This document shows positions 23,413-35,496 of a stretch of DNA of 64,000 nucleotides, in pieces. Positions within the stretch are counted from its first letter, which is position 1; every line of letters starts with the position of its first letter. Under the pieces are notes generated by a model. That model was not told where the DNA came from. It was given only the letters and a program-made list of their open reading frames with translations, and did no database searches. The translations under genes were made by a program, and so were the position numbers. The stretch comes from Puccinia triticina (Eukaryota; Basidiomycota; Pucciniomycetes; Pucciniales; Pucciniaceae): positions 2,356,001-2,420,000 of the forward strand of contig NC_070575.1 of NCBI RefSeq assembly GCF_026914185.1, read 5' to 3'.

Positions 23413-24974
23413 TGAGGCAAACGGGTCGGATTCTGATTGAGACCCTTTCGCGCCAGCAGCCGAGCGGCATGCCAGCTTGATCCAAGATCCCAGCGTTCTA
23501 CAAGATACATACCAGCTATTGACATACACGCTAAGCGCCGTGATCGGCCGGGTAAAAGAAGGATCCGCGCCCGCCGCCGGTCAGGTTCCGCATGACGATC
23601 GGCAGGCCGATAAAAGGAAGCAAAACTCGCGCCGCTGGCCCGCCAGATCGGCGTGTACCATCAGGTGGATGGCCTTCTCAGGCCATTGCGAAAAACATCC
23701 TCAGGAACGCGCATGTATGTCCTGCCACAAATCGTCTTCAACATTTTGGCCAAGTCCTAATTCAGCGATGGTACAACATAGACTGCGAGTCCCGGGAAGC
23801 TCTCTCGATCTCAAGACGGCACGTGTGTGAACTCGCGCTCAAATTAATACTGCTGTTGTCCCAGTTATTGGCCCAGCTGGTCCAGGGTGAAGCTATCAAT
23901 CTTTCATATCATTACAAACCCTGGACAATTACATGCAAAATGCATTTCTTGTAAACAAACAAATTGGCTGAAGACACGTACGAAAATAAAGACCACATGA
24001 TTGTTTTGCTTTCGTTGTATCCATTCCGGAGTACCTTCTATGGCAGCCTACCCGGATGATTGTTGAAATATTCATTTCTAACTTTTTACTGCTTCTTTGA
24101 AATTCAACCACATCTCAACGATTGCAAATGACTTGCGTGAACTTCCATTTCACTCACTGAGAAATTCTACTCCTCCAAGCCTCGCCCTGGAGCCGGGACA
24201 AAAGAAGAAAGTATTTTGAGCGCGACGCGCCTGTCCTGGGATGCCTTGGCGCGTGTTCAATTGCACCTATCTTCAAGTACTTCGTCGTGAATAAAAGAGC
24301 ATACCGGACCACGGTGCAAAAACAAACCATACATTTCCTGTCGCCATTCCGTCCCCCCGCTCCGTTGAAGTCTTGGGACTTCGGGAGATGGAATTGTGCC
24401 AGGGCACCCTTTTTCCCTTTTTGGATCAGGATCAAATTTGAAATTATATGTGCAGATGAATCTCGAGACGCTACGAGGTAAAGATTCATTGGGCGTCTAA
24501 GGAAGTCCGCCGAGGTGCAGTGCCACCTCGTACCAAAAGGTGCGCCAGGGAAGAATATTAAAGCAGCAGGTGCTGCGGCGATGTGATACATCTGGAAGAG
24601 CCCAATCGGCATTGCGGCCGGTCTGTCCTTACCAAGCTCTAGAATTGGCGGCCTTTTTCTATGTTGACGCTCGAGTTTAAGCATGACCCTGGAATAACTG
24701 GCCCGAACAGGCTTTCTGCGACCTAGAACATCCGCCAGAGCTAGCAATATACAGTTTTGGTTTGACTACTTCATTCTGACCCCTCTATCCTTACCAAGAT
24801 CCAGATTTGGTGGCATTTGTCTACATTGATGATGGGGATGGGGCATGGCCCTAAAATAACTAGCCGCTGTAGCCTTTCTGCGACGTGAAACACCTCCAAG
24901 GGCGAGCAACGGCGAATTCTGGTTTGGTGTTTCAATTCTGTTTAAGCAAGAAATCATCGAATTTTAGGCCTGAA
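23413..24974. other. Intergenic repeats without a recognised gene
   Basis: Two diverged copies of a unit with ACCTAGAACATCCGCCAGAGC / ACGTGAAACACCTCCAAGGGC-like sequence lie at about 24590-24750 and 24780-24930. A third, weaker copy is near 27050-27140. Open frames on both strands across it look accidental. Confidence 0.4.
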
Positions 24975-26085
24975 GAATTGATAGGACTACGGCGAGAAGT
25001 AGAAAAAGTGTCTTCCAGACAAAGGGCCCCGCCGTTGGGCAGTTGGCAGGTAGTTGTACGCGACCCCTTTGAAACCTTAAAACCTTAATAAACCGCGACG
25101 ATATGTGCTCTCTATTTGGTAGAGGCTGAGCACTCAGTTTGTGACTCTGCTGCACCGCGATTCTTCTTATTTGACCCAATTGATTCCCCCCAGGAGAATT
25201 GTTTGACCCCCTTTCATACCTAGCGGAGAACAGCACACTCTTGAACCGCAAAAATCTTTTAGTTGTCTCAATAACCACTTACTACTTATCCTCTAGCGCT
25301 TTACTATACATCCATAAGTACTATTCAAAACAATGCCTCTCCTCAAGGGGAAGATGCGCCAGGAGGAAGACTCCGACTCGGACGAATCCTTCCACTGCTG
25401 TGGAAGACCAGAGGACCTCCTTGAAGATTTCCGATCCTCGATGGAAGCTCCCAAACCGGATGGGAATGAAATATGTGTCCCCGAAGATCAAGAGTACTAC
25501 CTCTACTCCGCCGGCCTTGAACGCCAGAAATCCCCTGGCAATGGACCAAACCGCGGCTCATGTTCCTCCATTCACGCCATCCCACGCTGCTCAACTGTCT
25601 ATTCCTCTGATTCCGACCGCACTCGGGTCGCAAGCCCTCTCCTCATCATCAAGACCGGTGAGACGGTCTTGCCATCATCTTCACCCGACATCAGGTGAGT
25701 GAAAACATTGATCCTCCGGCCTTCCTGGCGCCTACTCCACTACGAAAACTTCCAGATATTAATCATTTCATTTGGGTATGTAGGAACAATCGAGTCCAAT
25801 CAGGCCAACCTAGCGCGGCTCCCAAGCCAAAGAAGAAGCAAAAATGGAAGATCCCCATCCGTCCCCCCCAGAGCTTTCTCCGAATGGCCATCAGCCCGAG
25901 CGAAGATTGCCCGCCAAGCCCTGAGCTTCCAACTGCCGAAGCCTCAGCTCTTCACGGCCCTCCACCATCAACATCTTCTCGTCGTCGACGAGGACTCGTT
26001 TTTACTCCAAGCAGCCTTCCTCAGGAACTCAAGGAATTGGCCGAGACCCAAGATTCAGATGGAAGTGGCACTTGAACACATGGCC
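24975..26085 (+). repeat. Segmental duplication, copy 1
   Basis: About 1.1 kb matches 27201-28280 in direct orientation at high identity over promoter, both exons and intron. Confidence 0.85.
25333..26075 (+). CDS. Small acidic/serine-rich protein of unknown function, intact copy
   Basis: Exons 25333-25694 and 25784-26075 (intron of 89 bp, GTGAGTG...TAG) join in phase to 217 residues. The N-terminus is acidic (EEDSDSDESF); the middle is Ser/Pro-rich; the C-terminus has a Lys-rich PKPKKKQKWK patch and RSRRRRG-like basic residues. The patches could be nuclear localisation signals. There is no signal peptide or membrane segment. No domain is recognised. A second, frameshifted copy lies 2.2 kb downstream. 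Confidence 0.65.
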
Positions 26086-27200
26086 CAGGAGAATTTTTAC
26101 AATCTTTCATCATTCCCGCCCGGTTAACACCATCCCACTTTTTCATACTTTGATTTTATGTTCTACTCTCCTTCACATCCATATGAAAGTTTTCCTTGTA
26201 TTACCGCTACTTTATCAAATCTATCCATAATATCTGTATGTATACCTTGAAACAAATTATGTACCCATTCAAAAGGAATAAAAACTGGCACCCATCTTGT
26301 ACTTCCAAATTCTATTTCGATTGAATCAAGAGCAGAAGTCCGGTGAATTTGATTGGGCTTCTCGAAAACTCCCAATATTAATGATAATGAAGGTGAGGGA
26401 GATTTGCTCGAGCAAAAACAAATAAACAAAAGGGCAAAACAAAAAAATTCCCCCATGGTGCAATTTGCCAGGAAGCGCAATCAACGATGTTGAAGTGCGG
26501 AACCAGAGGAGTAATTACTTTGATAGTTGAATAGTCTGAGTCAGCACATTCCAATCAGTCAAATTGATAAATGCATTTCAATGTCCAAGAAACCGTCAAT
26601 CATTATACCCAGTGTCAGCTAAACCCTTTTGGTTGCTTTGATGGTTGCTTGTGGGTAGTGAGTGGGCCGAAGTAAAAAAAATAAAAATAAATAACTCAGA
26701 TCAAGTGGATTATCAAGAAAATTCACGGCTTGGTATTACCTGGTATGTTGCTCACAGGCTCAGCAGTGGCCCAGAATCAAAATATGAGATTTGATCACGA
26801 CATCATCATGCTGAAACTGGGGGGAGCACTTTTCTTGTCCTTCTTAGTTTCTCTGCACCGGGGAGAGGCACTAAAAGGCCAATTCGATAGGTGTATACAA
26901 GTTTGCCAGCGCGAAGTGCCTTTCCAAGAAATGAGCCGGATAAAAATTCTGAAAAGCAAGTGCTAGCGGCGACATAATGTATTCACATGAGCCGCGACGG
27001 GAGGCAACTGGGTTTTTCTTACTAAGATTCACAATAATTGATATTTCTCCATACGCTCAAGTTTGGGAATGACCCTGGCATAGATGGCCCAAGGATCCTT
27101 ATTGCGACATAACATCCCGAAGAGCTGGCAATAGCAGCTCCTGGAGCGGTGATTGAAATCGCTTTCAGCTAGCAATCAACCAATTTTTGTTTCAATTAAT
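26086..27200. other. Intergenic, AT-rich, no gene seen
   Basis: This is the spacer between the duplicated blocks. It contains short A-runs and scattered remnants of the unit found at 24590-24930. I see no coding frame with good composition. Confidence 0.4.
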
Positions 27201-28280
27201 TGATAGAAGTACGGCGAGAAGTAGAAAAACTGTCTTTCAGACAAAGGGCCCCGCCGGTAGGCGGTTGGCAGGTAGTTGTACCCGACCCCTTTGAAAACCT
27301 CAAAACCTTAATAAAACGCGACGATATGTGCTCTCTATTTGGTAGAGCACTCAGTTTGTGACTCTGCTGTACCGCGATTCTTCTTATTTGACCCAATTGC
27401 TTTCCCAGAGGAGAATTGCCCCCCCCCCCTTTCATCCCTAGAGCAAAACAGTACACTCTAGAACCGCAACGATTCTTTAGTTGTCTCAATAGCCACGTAC
27501 TACTTATACTCTACCGCTTCACTACATCCATAAACACTATTCAAAAAAATGCCTCTCATCAAGGGGAAGATGCGCCAGGAGGAAGACTCCGACTCGGATG
27601 AATCCTTCCACTGCTGCGGAAGGCCAGAGGACCTCCTTGAAGATTTCCGATCCTCGATGGAAGCTCCCAAACCGGATGGGAATGAAATATGTGTCCCCGA
27701 AGATCAAGAGTACTACCTCTACTCCGCCGGTCTTGAACGCCAGAAATCCCCTGGCAATGGACCAAACCGCCTCATGTTCCTCCATTCACGCCATCCCACG
27801 CTGCTCAACCGTCTATTCCTCTGATTCCGACCGCACTCGGGTCGCAAGCCCTCTCCTCATCATCAAGACCGGCGAGGCGGTCTTGCCATCCTCTTCACCC
27901 GACATCAGGTGACTGCCTCCCTGGCCCTACTCCACAATGAAAGATTCCATATACTAATTGTTTCATTTGGTTATGTAGGAACATTAGAGTTCAATCGGGC
28001 CAACCTAGCGCGGCTCCCAAGCCAAAGAAGAAGCAAAAATGGAAGATCCTCATCCGTCCCCCCCAGAGCTTTCTCCGAATGGCCATCAGCCCGAGCGAAG
28101 ATTGCCCGCCAAGCCCTGAGCTTCCAACTGCCGAAGCCTCAGCTCTTCACGGCCCTCCACCATCAACATCTTCTCGTCGTCGACGGGGACTGGTTTTCAC
28201 TCCGAGCAGCCTTCCTCAGGAACTCAAGGAATTGGCCAAGACTGAAGATTCAGATGGAAGTGGAACTTGAATTAACAACC
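27201..28280 (+). repeat. Segmental duplication, copy 2
   Basis: It is a direct copy of 24975-26085, shifted by about 2.2 kb, with point differences and small indels. Confidence 0.85.
27549..28270 (+). pseudogene. Second copy of the small unknown gene, 2-bp frameshift
   Basis: The first 74 residues nearly equal the copy at 25333. At about 27769 two G residues present in copy 1 (ACCGCGGCTC) are missing (ACCGCCTC), so the frame shifts and stops at 27824. The rest of exon 1 and exon 2 (about 27981-28270) remain intact in their own frames, including the intron signals. The gene is therefore a recent pseudogene, or else it makes a 91-residue product. Confidence 0.7.
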
Positions 28281-29050
28281 TGCTCTTTGTAATATTTAAT
28301 CACTCCCCCCGACTATCAATCTTGTATTAAACCATGACACTCTTTCACACTTTGTTTTTCTGTCCTGCTCCCCCTCACATCCATGTAAAGCTGTCACTCC
28401 CTTGTAGTGTTATTGTTTTTACTCATTGGATCTGTGTAGCTCGAAACAGCTTATGTACCGTTAAACGCATTCAGAAATCATACCAATCTTGTATCCCTCA
28501 AAGCAACACTATCATTAAATACAAAGTAATTGAAAGATACATATGATTATGTTAAGCTTTGAAATTGAAGTAACCAGCCGCCAAAACCTGCCATCCCCAA
28601 CGCAGCTGTTGCCACTGATTCTTTTTTGGTGATGTGCTGAAGGTGATTTCCAAACAAAAAGCCAATCTAACAGTCCGTCAAGAGAAGTATTGGTCTCATA
28701 CCTCTGGATCACCAATGGACGACAGGCCATGTATCCCAGCCAAGCAGCCATGGGGGCACGGTACTTCCTGCCTGGTTGAGGTGCATTCTTTCCTGGCAAC
28801 CAAGCTCCTGATATTGTAGCATGACGAAGCCTCTTGATCAAACGGTCTAGGGCCGACCATGTGTGCTCAAGGCACACTTTTAAATCCTCTCATCCCAGTG
28901 GCAGGAGGTGGCCTGTTTTTCACACACTCACATAGCAAGAATTATGCTTCTCCGAGAGACTTTGTACGGCCAGAATTCTGGTTGCTAGGCGACTTGGTGT
29001 TGATTGAGGAAGGATTGCCTGGCGCCCTCAAAGCGTATCACAAAGGATGG
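28281..29050. other. Intergenic; one weak minus-strand frame
   Basis: A minus-strand frame of 120 codons (28877-28515) has no recognisable motif, no intron context and a low-complexity-free but unconvincing sequence. I do not call it a gene. Confidence 0.3.
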
Positions 29051-29094
29051 CCATCTTTAGCCGAGTCTTATTACACCGCCGGGACAGTATCCCT

Positions 29095-29300
29095 TAGCCC
29101 CGGACCGATACGACAGACCGGTCCTAGGTGGAAGAGGATAAAAGGACTTCCTTCCTCCATCTCGGGCCGGACTAGACGTATCGGCCGGAGAGGAGGAAGC
29201 TGGGAGCTCCTCTCGGACCCATCTGATAGACCGGTCCGAGGGGAAGGATGCGAGAACTCCTCTTGGACCAATCTTTTGTAGCGGTCCGAGACGGCAAAGT
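29095..29300 (+). repeat. Diverged minisatellite with GGACCGAT..AGACCGGTCC units
   Basis: Four imperfect units of about 50-65 bp are seen, each pairing a GGACC(G/C)AT element with a (A/G)CCGGTCCGAGG-like element followed by a purine-rich GGAAGGA stretch. Each unit can fold on itself. Confidence 0.5.
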
Positions 29301-29647
29301 GGTGAGTAGATGTCGCCCCTGGAGTAAAACCAAAGATGAAAGTGCTGAAATGGATGTGCAGATATCAACTGCGATGGGAGATGTTTTTGGCCTCATATGG
29401 AGGTTGAGCAGGTGCTTGTCCAAGACAGCTTGACACAGGTCCCGAATCGCGCCCAGTAGTCAGGGAGGGGAGGGGAGGGACTAGCGTGAAGTTTGATTCC
29501 ACAGGGGCGCATACATCCCCTTACATACATACCCATGAGAAGAGTGCGGCGTGGGAAGTTGGCAGGGTGACAAGCATCATCCTCATCGAACGCCATGCAA
29601 CTCCAACCACCTCGTCCCCGTCCCCCGCACTTCCAGCCCGCTTATCG

Positions 29648-31255
29648 ATGGACTCCGCTGAACTCAAGCACACCCTTCGCTCGATAAGTAAGTGTCCTCC
29701 GCCCTTGCTCTGGATCCCGGGATCTGGCATGAACGGAGGCTAACCCGATCTTCTCTCGTGGGGATCATGGCAGACATAGATGTTCTATGGACGGTGAGCG
29801 AGCGGACGTTCCTGTCGCCCTTCTTCGCGTGCTGGATCCCGCTGATCGCGCTGGGCCAGAGTGCGCCGGTGTTCTACTACTGGTCGGTCCGCTTCCTGGC
29901 CTTCGTGCTCCTCCGCACGCTCGTCTGCTGGAGCTCGCAAGCCTGGCGGAACCGGCGCTGGGCGCGCGGCCGGATCGACTGGAACGACCAGGTCGTCCTC
30001 GTCACCGGCGGCAGCGAGGGTCTCGGCAGGGTGCTCGTGGAGACCTTGCTGCTCAAACACATCTCCGTCGTCGTCCTCGACATCAAACCTTACAGTGGTT
30101 CGCCCCCCCTCTTCTTCCCCTACCGAATCTCTCCTTCTCTCTCTCTCTCTCGCTGGCTTAACTAGCATCTCTTCTGCTAATAGATCGCGACGAGGAAGAA
30201 GAGGGGGACCTCAAGTTCTATCAATGCGATGTCTCCGATCCCGTGGCTGTCGCAGCAGCAGCCGACCGGATCCGGGAAGAGGTCGGCTCCCCCACGATCA
30301 TTTTCAACAATGCAGGCATTGTACACGGCAAACCCATCCTCGAACTGGAGCCCGACGAGCTGAAAAAGTGCGTTTCCATCGGACCGACCCGATCAGCCGG
30401 GTCTCAGACAAGCTTCAAGCTAACCCACCATCTCAATGTTTTTCTGTGCATGTTCTGATACAGGACCTTCGGCGTGAACGTCTTTGCGCACTTCTATATC
30501 TACAAGGCCTTCCTGCCGGACATGATCAAGCGGAACTCTGGCCACATCGTACGTTTCAATGCGCTCGAAACAATGCTGACTAACTGAAGACAAATTTCTG
30601 TGGGGCGGCTTTAACAGGTCACGATGGCCTCGGTCCTTGGCCATGTCGGCGTGGCCCGAGTGGCGGACTACTGCGCGTCCAAAGCCGCCGCGATCCTTTT
30701 ACACCAGTCCCTCAGAGAAGAGTTAACCTCAATGCGAGTCTCCCTCGGTGGGACCATCACGATCGTCTTTCGCTGACTAGATTGGCTGCTCGTTCCATGC
30801 TGTAGATACCATGCTCCTGGAGTTCGGACCACGCTGGTTTGTCCGGGATTGATGACTACCAAAATGTTCGAAGATGGTACGCCGAATTGCCCAAAATAAC
30901 TTGCGTATATTAAAACGGATAGGAAATCGAAGGCAGCTGACTTCTCTCCCCTTCCCTCTCCCCACACGCACGCCTCTTCTCTGTCGTTTGCATCGGACCT
31001 TGCCCGAAAACCGAAGTGCAAACGTGGAACGAGTTCTTATTCCCCAAGCTCTCGCCGCACGAGATAATGAAGAAGATCATCCAGACGATCGACAACGAAG
31101 ACTCGTCGGAGATCTACCTGCCCCTGTATACCAAATTCAACTTCATCTTCAACCTCTCTGACTTCTTCTTGGTCCCCTCCTGGTTGCTCAGCTTTCTGCA
31201 TTGGTTCGTCGGCTCCAATCGCGCTTATATTGGCTCCTCAAAGAAGGGTAAATAG
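29648..31255 (+). CDS. Membrane-anchored short-chain dehydrogenase/reductase (SDR16C-like)
   Basis: Seven exons: 29648-29687, 29774-30097, 30184-30367, 30464-30548, 30618-30733, 30806-30876, 31017-31255, giving 352 residues. The N-terminal 60 residues hold hydrophobic segments (SVRFLAFVLLRTLVCW) that should anchor it to a membrane, probably ER or lipid droplet. The NAD(P)-binding TGGSEGLGR, the NNAG motif and the catalytic YCASK (Tyr-x-x-x-Lys) are all present. The later APGVRTTLVCPG and C-terminal pattern resemble the SDR16C group (HSD17B11/RDH10 relatives) that reduces or oxidises retinoid-, sterol- or fatty-type carbonyls; the rust substrate is unknown. Phase across exons 5 and 6 requires a GC-AG intron (donor GCGAGT at 30734); all others are GT-AG. 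Confidence 0.88.
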
Positions 31256-32100
31256 CACCAGCAATTGTTTTTCCCCACCCGAATAGCGGTATGCAACTGT
31301 TGCCTTGCCGAAACGAGCCCCGTGGATATGATGAACAAAAATATATATTTCCTGTTGCGAGAAGTCCGGCAAAGCACGAGTGTTTAGTTTGCTTTGAGGG
31401 GGGTTGACTCTTGTAATCGATCAGAGCGGACTTTCAAGCACCCTCTTGAAAAGAGTTCCAATCCATCGATCAATGCGCGGCTTTTCCCTAGTGTGACATA
31501 ATGGCACCTGAAGTGACGTGTCATAACAGGGTCAACGAGCTCATGGGAACAAAGCGCCAGAAGAGGCTCATGCTTATCATTCTACCCACCCTGTGTATTC
31601 GGCAAAATTATAATTGTTTTGCAACCAATTTAAAATTCAGTTGCATGCATCCAAGGCAATCTGCACCCAAGTTAATGGCGGGGGCCAGCAATGCTGCGGA
31701 GCAGCCAAGCCAAAAAGGGCATGCTGTGGTGAGCAAACTTGTGGGGGCCGTGGTGTGCTCAAAATCAGGCATTTCTCAGCTCAGTCATGGTGGATCCAGG
31801 ATCATTATCACGTCCTCATCAAGACCCCCGTCAAGAAACCTCAAGATCAACCAGCGCGGCGCGTGCACAAGGCTCAAGAAGTTTCAGGACTTCCTTGCCC
31901 GCGCACAGTGTCACGTCAGTGTGGCTGTTGTCCTTTCTCTTGCTGCTTGTTTTATCTCTTCCCTTTCTTTCTTGTTTTGTTTTGTCTTTTCTTATATGTG
32001 TGCTTTTGGATGGAGCTGTATGTGGTGGGTTGGTGTTGTGTTGTGTTGTTTATTTTGTTTTGGTTTTGTCTCCTGTTGTTGTTGTTGTGCGCGTGGGTGT
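31256..32100. other. Intergenic with long but unconvincing open frames
   Basis: A 273-codon plus frame (31501-32322) runs through T-rich sequence that yields long Cys/Phe/Val runs and ends in a hairpin repeat. Two other frames are open over the same bases, which argues for composition, not coding. Confidence 0.4.
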
Positions 32101-32106
32101 ATGGCG

Positions 32107-32200
32107 ACCGAACTTAGCACAAGTCCCTCGCCTGCCGGGGGGCAGGGGCGCGAAGCGCCTCGCACGAAGTGCGACCTCCCGTCAGGGAGGGACTTGCGTG
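32107..32200 (+). repeat. GC-rich hairpin repeat, copy B
   Basis: It starts CGAACTTAGCACAAGTCCC, has a GCCCC/GGGGC centre with GCGAAGCGCC and CACGAAGTGCG sub-hairpins, and closes with GGGAGGGACTTGCG. Confidence 0.6.
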
Positions 32201-32669
32201 CAATCCACGATTCCTGGCGTGAGAGCCCCGCGTGCAGTTGGTGTTTTTTGCAGGTGGCCAACTTTGTGCCCCCAAATCCCCCACTTCCCAGAGGGCATGT
32301 TGCCCGCCTCTTGAACCGGTGAAAGACCTGCATCTCCTCTTCAAATTGGTGGTAGGCCTGCCACCATTGCCCTCCTCCCATGAGCTGGAGATTGGCTCAA
32401 AGGAGCTCACTTTCTGAGAATCCTTTGAGATGACTAATAGAGTTGTACAGTTCTGTACAGTAAATCTCACTCCCTACACGGCCACTTTTCCTCCATGATT
32501 GGAATTTTCAACCGGGAGGATCAGGCCTTATATTGGGAGCTACAAGGCTCAAATTGCATCAAAAGAAGCGCAATGCCAAGCACTCCTTAAGTCCCAAGGG
32601 GCGACTTCAACAGATGAACGGTTGATTTTTAAAAAAGGAAAATGTGAAAAAAAGCCTAATACAGGCGGA

Positions 32670-32748
32670 TATTCCTGGGGCTGTGAGACAGAGACCCTGC
32701 GGGGCTGCCCCTTTGGGGCTCTCACAGTGAGGCTTTGTTAAGCTCGTA
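32670..32748 (-). repeat. Hairpin repeat, copy G (inverted)
   Basis: Read on the minus strand it begins CGAGCTTAACAAAGCCTCAC and continues with GAGAGCCCC...GGGGC palindromic sequence ending GTCTCTGTCTCAC. Confidence 0.45.
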
Positions 32749-35331
32749 TGGCGACCTGTCCATTCATGTCACAAACCTTAAAGTCTGAGCTCAGCTTGAA
32801 CTCAGATGATGGGTTGGCATGGGCATCATCTAAACCCTTTTCTTTTGGCTTCTCAGATCATTCATCAAGATCGTGCTCCAAATCTTAAGTTTATTGATCC
32901 CAAATCCCGCACGCAAGCTTCTGAGGTTCCGCTCTCAGTCCGCACTGATCCCTTTACTCAAATCCTCATTTTGATCACATCTTCTGGACCTCTTTGCCGG
33001 GCTTCCCCCACAACAACAAACTACCGCCAATGGAAATCTCCTTTCTGTTGTCTCTCAACAAATCCCCACTCCAACTTCTGCTATCTCAAATCCTCAGACC
33101 TCATTGGACCACTGTGAAGGCAGCGCTCAGACACAACATCCTTTCCAGTAACTGCCAATGAACCAGCACCAGTCAGAGTTCCACATTGCTGTCTGACCAA
33201 TGATGCCAATTCTTTGGTAAGTGGTCAGCTGGGTCAATCTTGGCTGCCACCAACCAAGTACTGGAAGCTTGGTTGACAGTTCAACCCAGCTTTCACATGA
33301 TTTGACATCCACAGCCAATCACTCTGTGGTTGGTTGTGCACTGTGAGGCACTGCACTCCCCTTGGGTTTCACAAAGGTTACATGTGACTATCCATTGATT
33401 ACATCCACTCTAATCTGTATAGTCTGCACTTCCCTCCTTCCCACCTAGCTCAGTAGAGACCCCGGACTGATCCCTCTTTCACTGAGCTAGCTTCATGAAA
33501 TAAAGCCCCAAGATTGTTTCTAGAATCACTCCAAGGCCTCACTGCCTCCAAACAGTGAAGGGACTCCCAACCTTCACCCACCAAGGAAAATGAACCTTGC
33601 AAGTACTGAAACCAGTCATTTTGAAATCATCAGCCGTTGGCTCATCCAAGGAAATTGGGCTGGCCACTGAGCCAAACTTGAGCTCTCAGCTGCCTCTCTG
33701 TAAATATTCTTTGGAAAACCTCTCTAGAACAAAACCTCCTTGTATTTCTCTCGGGAGAAACCTGTAAAGCCCACATGTACAGAAGACTTCACAGAGATTT
33801 TGCATCCCCTTTCACATCTACATCCTCTGCCAAAAGCATATCTTTCACCTTTCCTTGCCTATTGCAGCAGAGAACCATTGATCTCCCTCCAACACAAGCA
33901 ATAACAGAAACCCCGTGGAGCTAAAGGATTAGTGCCCATTCCCTGTGCCACTTGGGACACCTTAGTGAGGAATCTCTGTAGTCCTTACAAAACCCCCCAG
34001 AGAAGTTAGCTTCACCGGGCAGAAGACCTCTTAAACAAACTGTCACACTCCGGTGGTTCTCTGGGGAGAAGTCCTCTTTGGAGAACCAGGGCTCTATGAT
34101 CTGGTTACTGGTCAAAATGGTACCAGATCACCAAGGACTTTTCTGCTCATTTCTCCTCAACCACCTGTTCCAACTGAGACCACATATCCAAGGATGTATA
34201 CTCCTTCTCAGTGGCACATGTGCCTGTGTTCTGATATAAGCTGAATCATATTGAAAGGAAGGGTTCCTCCTTTGTGGTTTGGTATATGATGTTACAGGTT
34301 GCCAAAAAGGTCTCCTCAGCTTTTACAGATTGTACCTACCAGTTCTCCAAGGAGGGCTTTGGCAAACTGGCACATCTTGTACATAACCATGTAGGAGGAA
34401 TCCTCCTTGGAAATCAGGTACAGCTTGAAGCTACACATAAATATCAGATTGCTAATGAGGAAAGCTGTGCTGTGTCTGACTTGTGATTTATTGGTTGATC
34501 CCATGTAAAGTTCAAACAGATCTCCAGGGATTAAAAATCCAAGACCATCCCCCAAAGGCAGTCTGCCCTCCTGGTTCTCAGCAGGAATCTGGTTTTCAAG
34601 CCTGACTAGCTGATCAAGCATTGTGGCAAGGCCAGGCTCTTGAGTCTCAAAAAAAACTTGGCCAGAAGCCAAGGCATGGATCCAGTAGTGTGAGGGAAAA
34701 CCCATAAACATTGAATGTGTCCTTGGCACCTCAGATTTCAGCCAGGCTATCATTACAGAAGCCCACAGATGTAATTGATAAGTAAAATAACTTAGCTGCG
34801 GAAGCGCAGCTAAGAGATAAAATGGTAGCCGCAATGTTTACCATAATGCACAAACAGGCAGCAGATAAATATAATACCCAGCAGTATTAAATGGGGAAAA
34901 ACATATGAATAATATGTACATGTAAAAAATATAACAAGGGGCTTAACTGACAGACTCCCTAAAATTTGACTTTCAGCTCTCCAACAAACCGGATGTCCAG
35001 AAGACCAAATATTGATGTCCTTCCCTGGTCCCCAGGACCAAAAATTGACCCAGGGCAAATTTGGGAGTCCAAAGTTGAATTATTCAACATAGTCTCCGAG
35101 TTGGGATTTAACTTTTCCAAATAATAACAGAAATAAACAACAATTTATATCAACCTCTTTGGAGTTCAAGTTTGATTCTGTATGAGGGGTCAAATGGTCT
35201 TGTTGATTTCCAGAAGGATCATAATCCTTTTTAAAATGTAAGAATGTGACTTATTGTGCACTATGAGAAAATTGAGATAACTTGGAAAGCAGAATTGTGA
35301 ACCAGGCTAGTAGGTATGACATGGAACAGCA
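32749..35331. other. Repeat-rich intergenic sequence, no gene recognised
   Basis: The region reads as decayed mobile DNA. A TGGTACCAGATCACC stretch at 34118 resembles the initiator-tRNA primer site of copia-type elements, but no LTR boundary or coding region could be tied to it. A 172-codon minus frame (34834-34316) has no recognised motif. Confidence 0.35.
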
Positions 35332-35496
35332 TCAAAGTTGGTTTGCATGATTTTATGCATGCATAAATCATAAAATCATAAAATCTTTTTTGCAGGGGAT
35401 ATGACTGTCTGATTATGTAATACAAAATTTCCTCACCAAAATATTTTTATGATTTTATGATTTATGCATGCATAAAATTATGCAAACCAAATTTGA
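35332..35496. mobile_element. Short fold-back element (MITE-like)
   Basis: Two arms of about 50 bp, beginning TTGGTTTGCAT and containing ATTTTATGCATGCATAAATC, form a near-perfect inverted repeat around a spacer of about 60 bp. There is no coding capacity. The target duplication is unclear. Confidence 0.75.

Noticed and set aside
31501..32322. 273-residue plus-strand ORF with a hydrophobic, Cys-rich stretch
   Set aside because: All three plus frames are open over the same T/G-rich bases and the end is a hairpin repeat.
33341..34135. Possible copia-type LTR followed by an initiator-tRNA primer site
   Set aside because: The TGGTACCAGATC match is short, and no LTR boundaries, target duplication or coding region support it.
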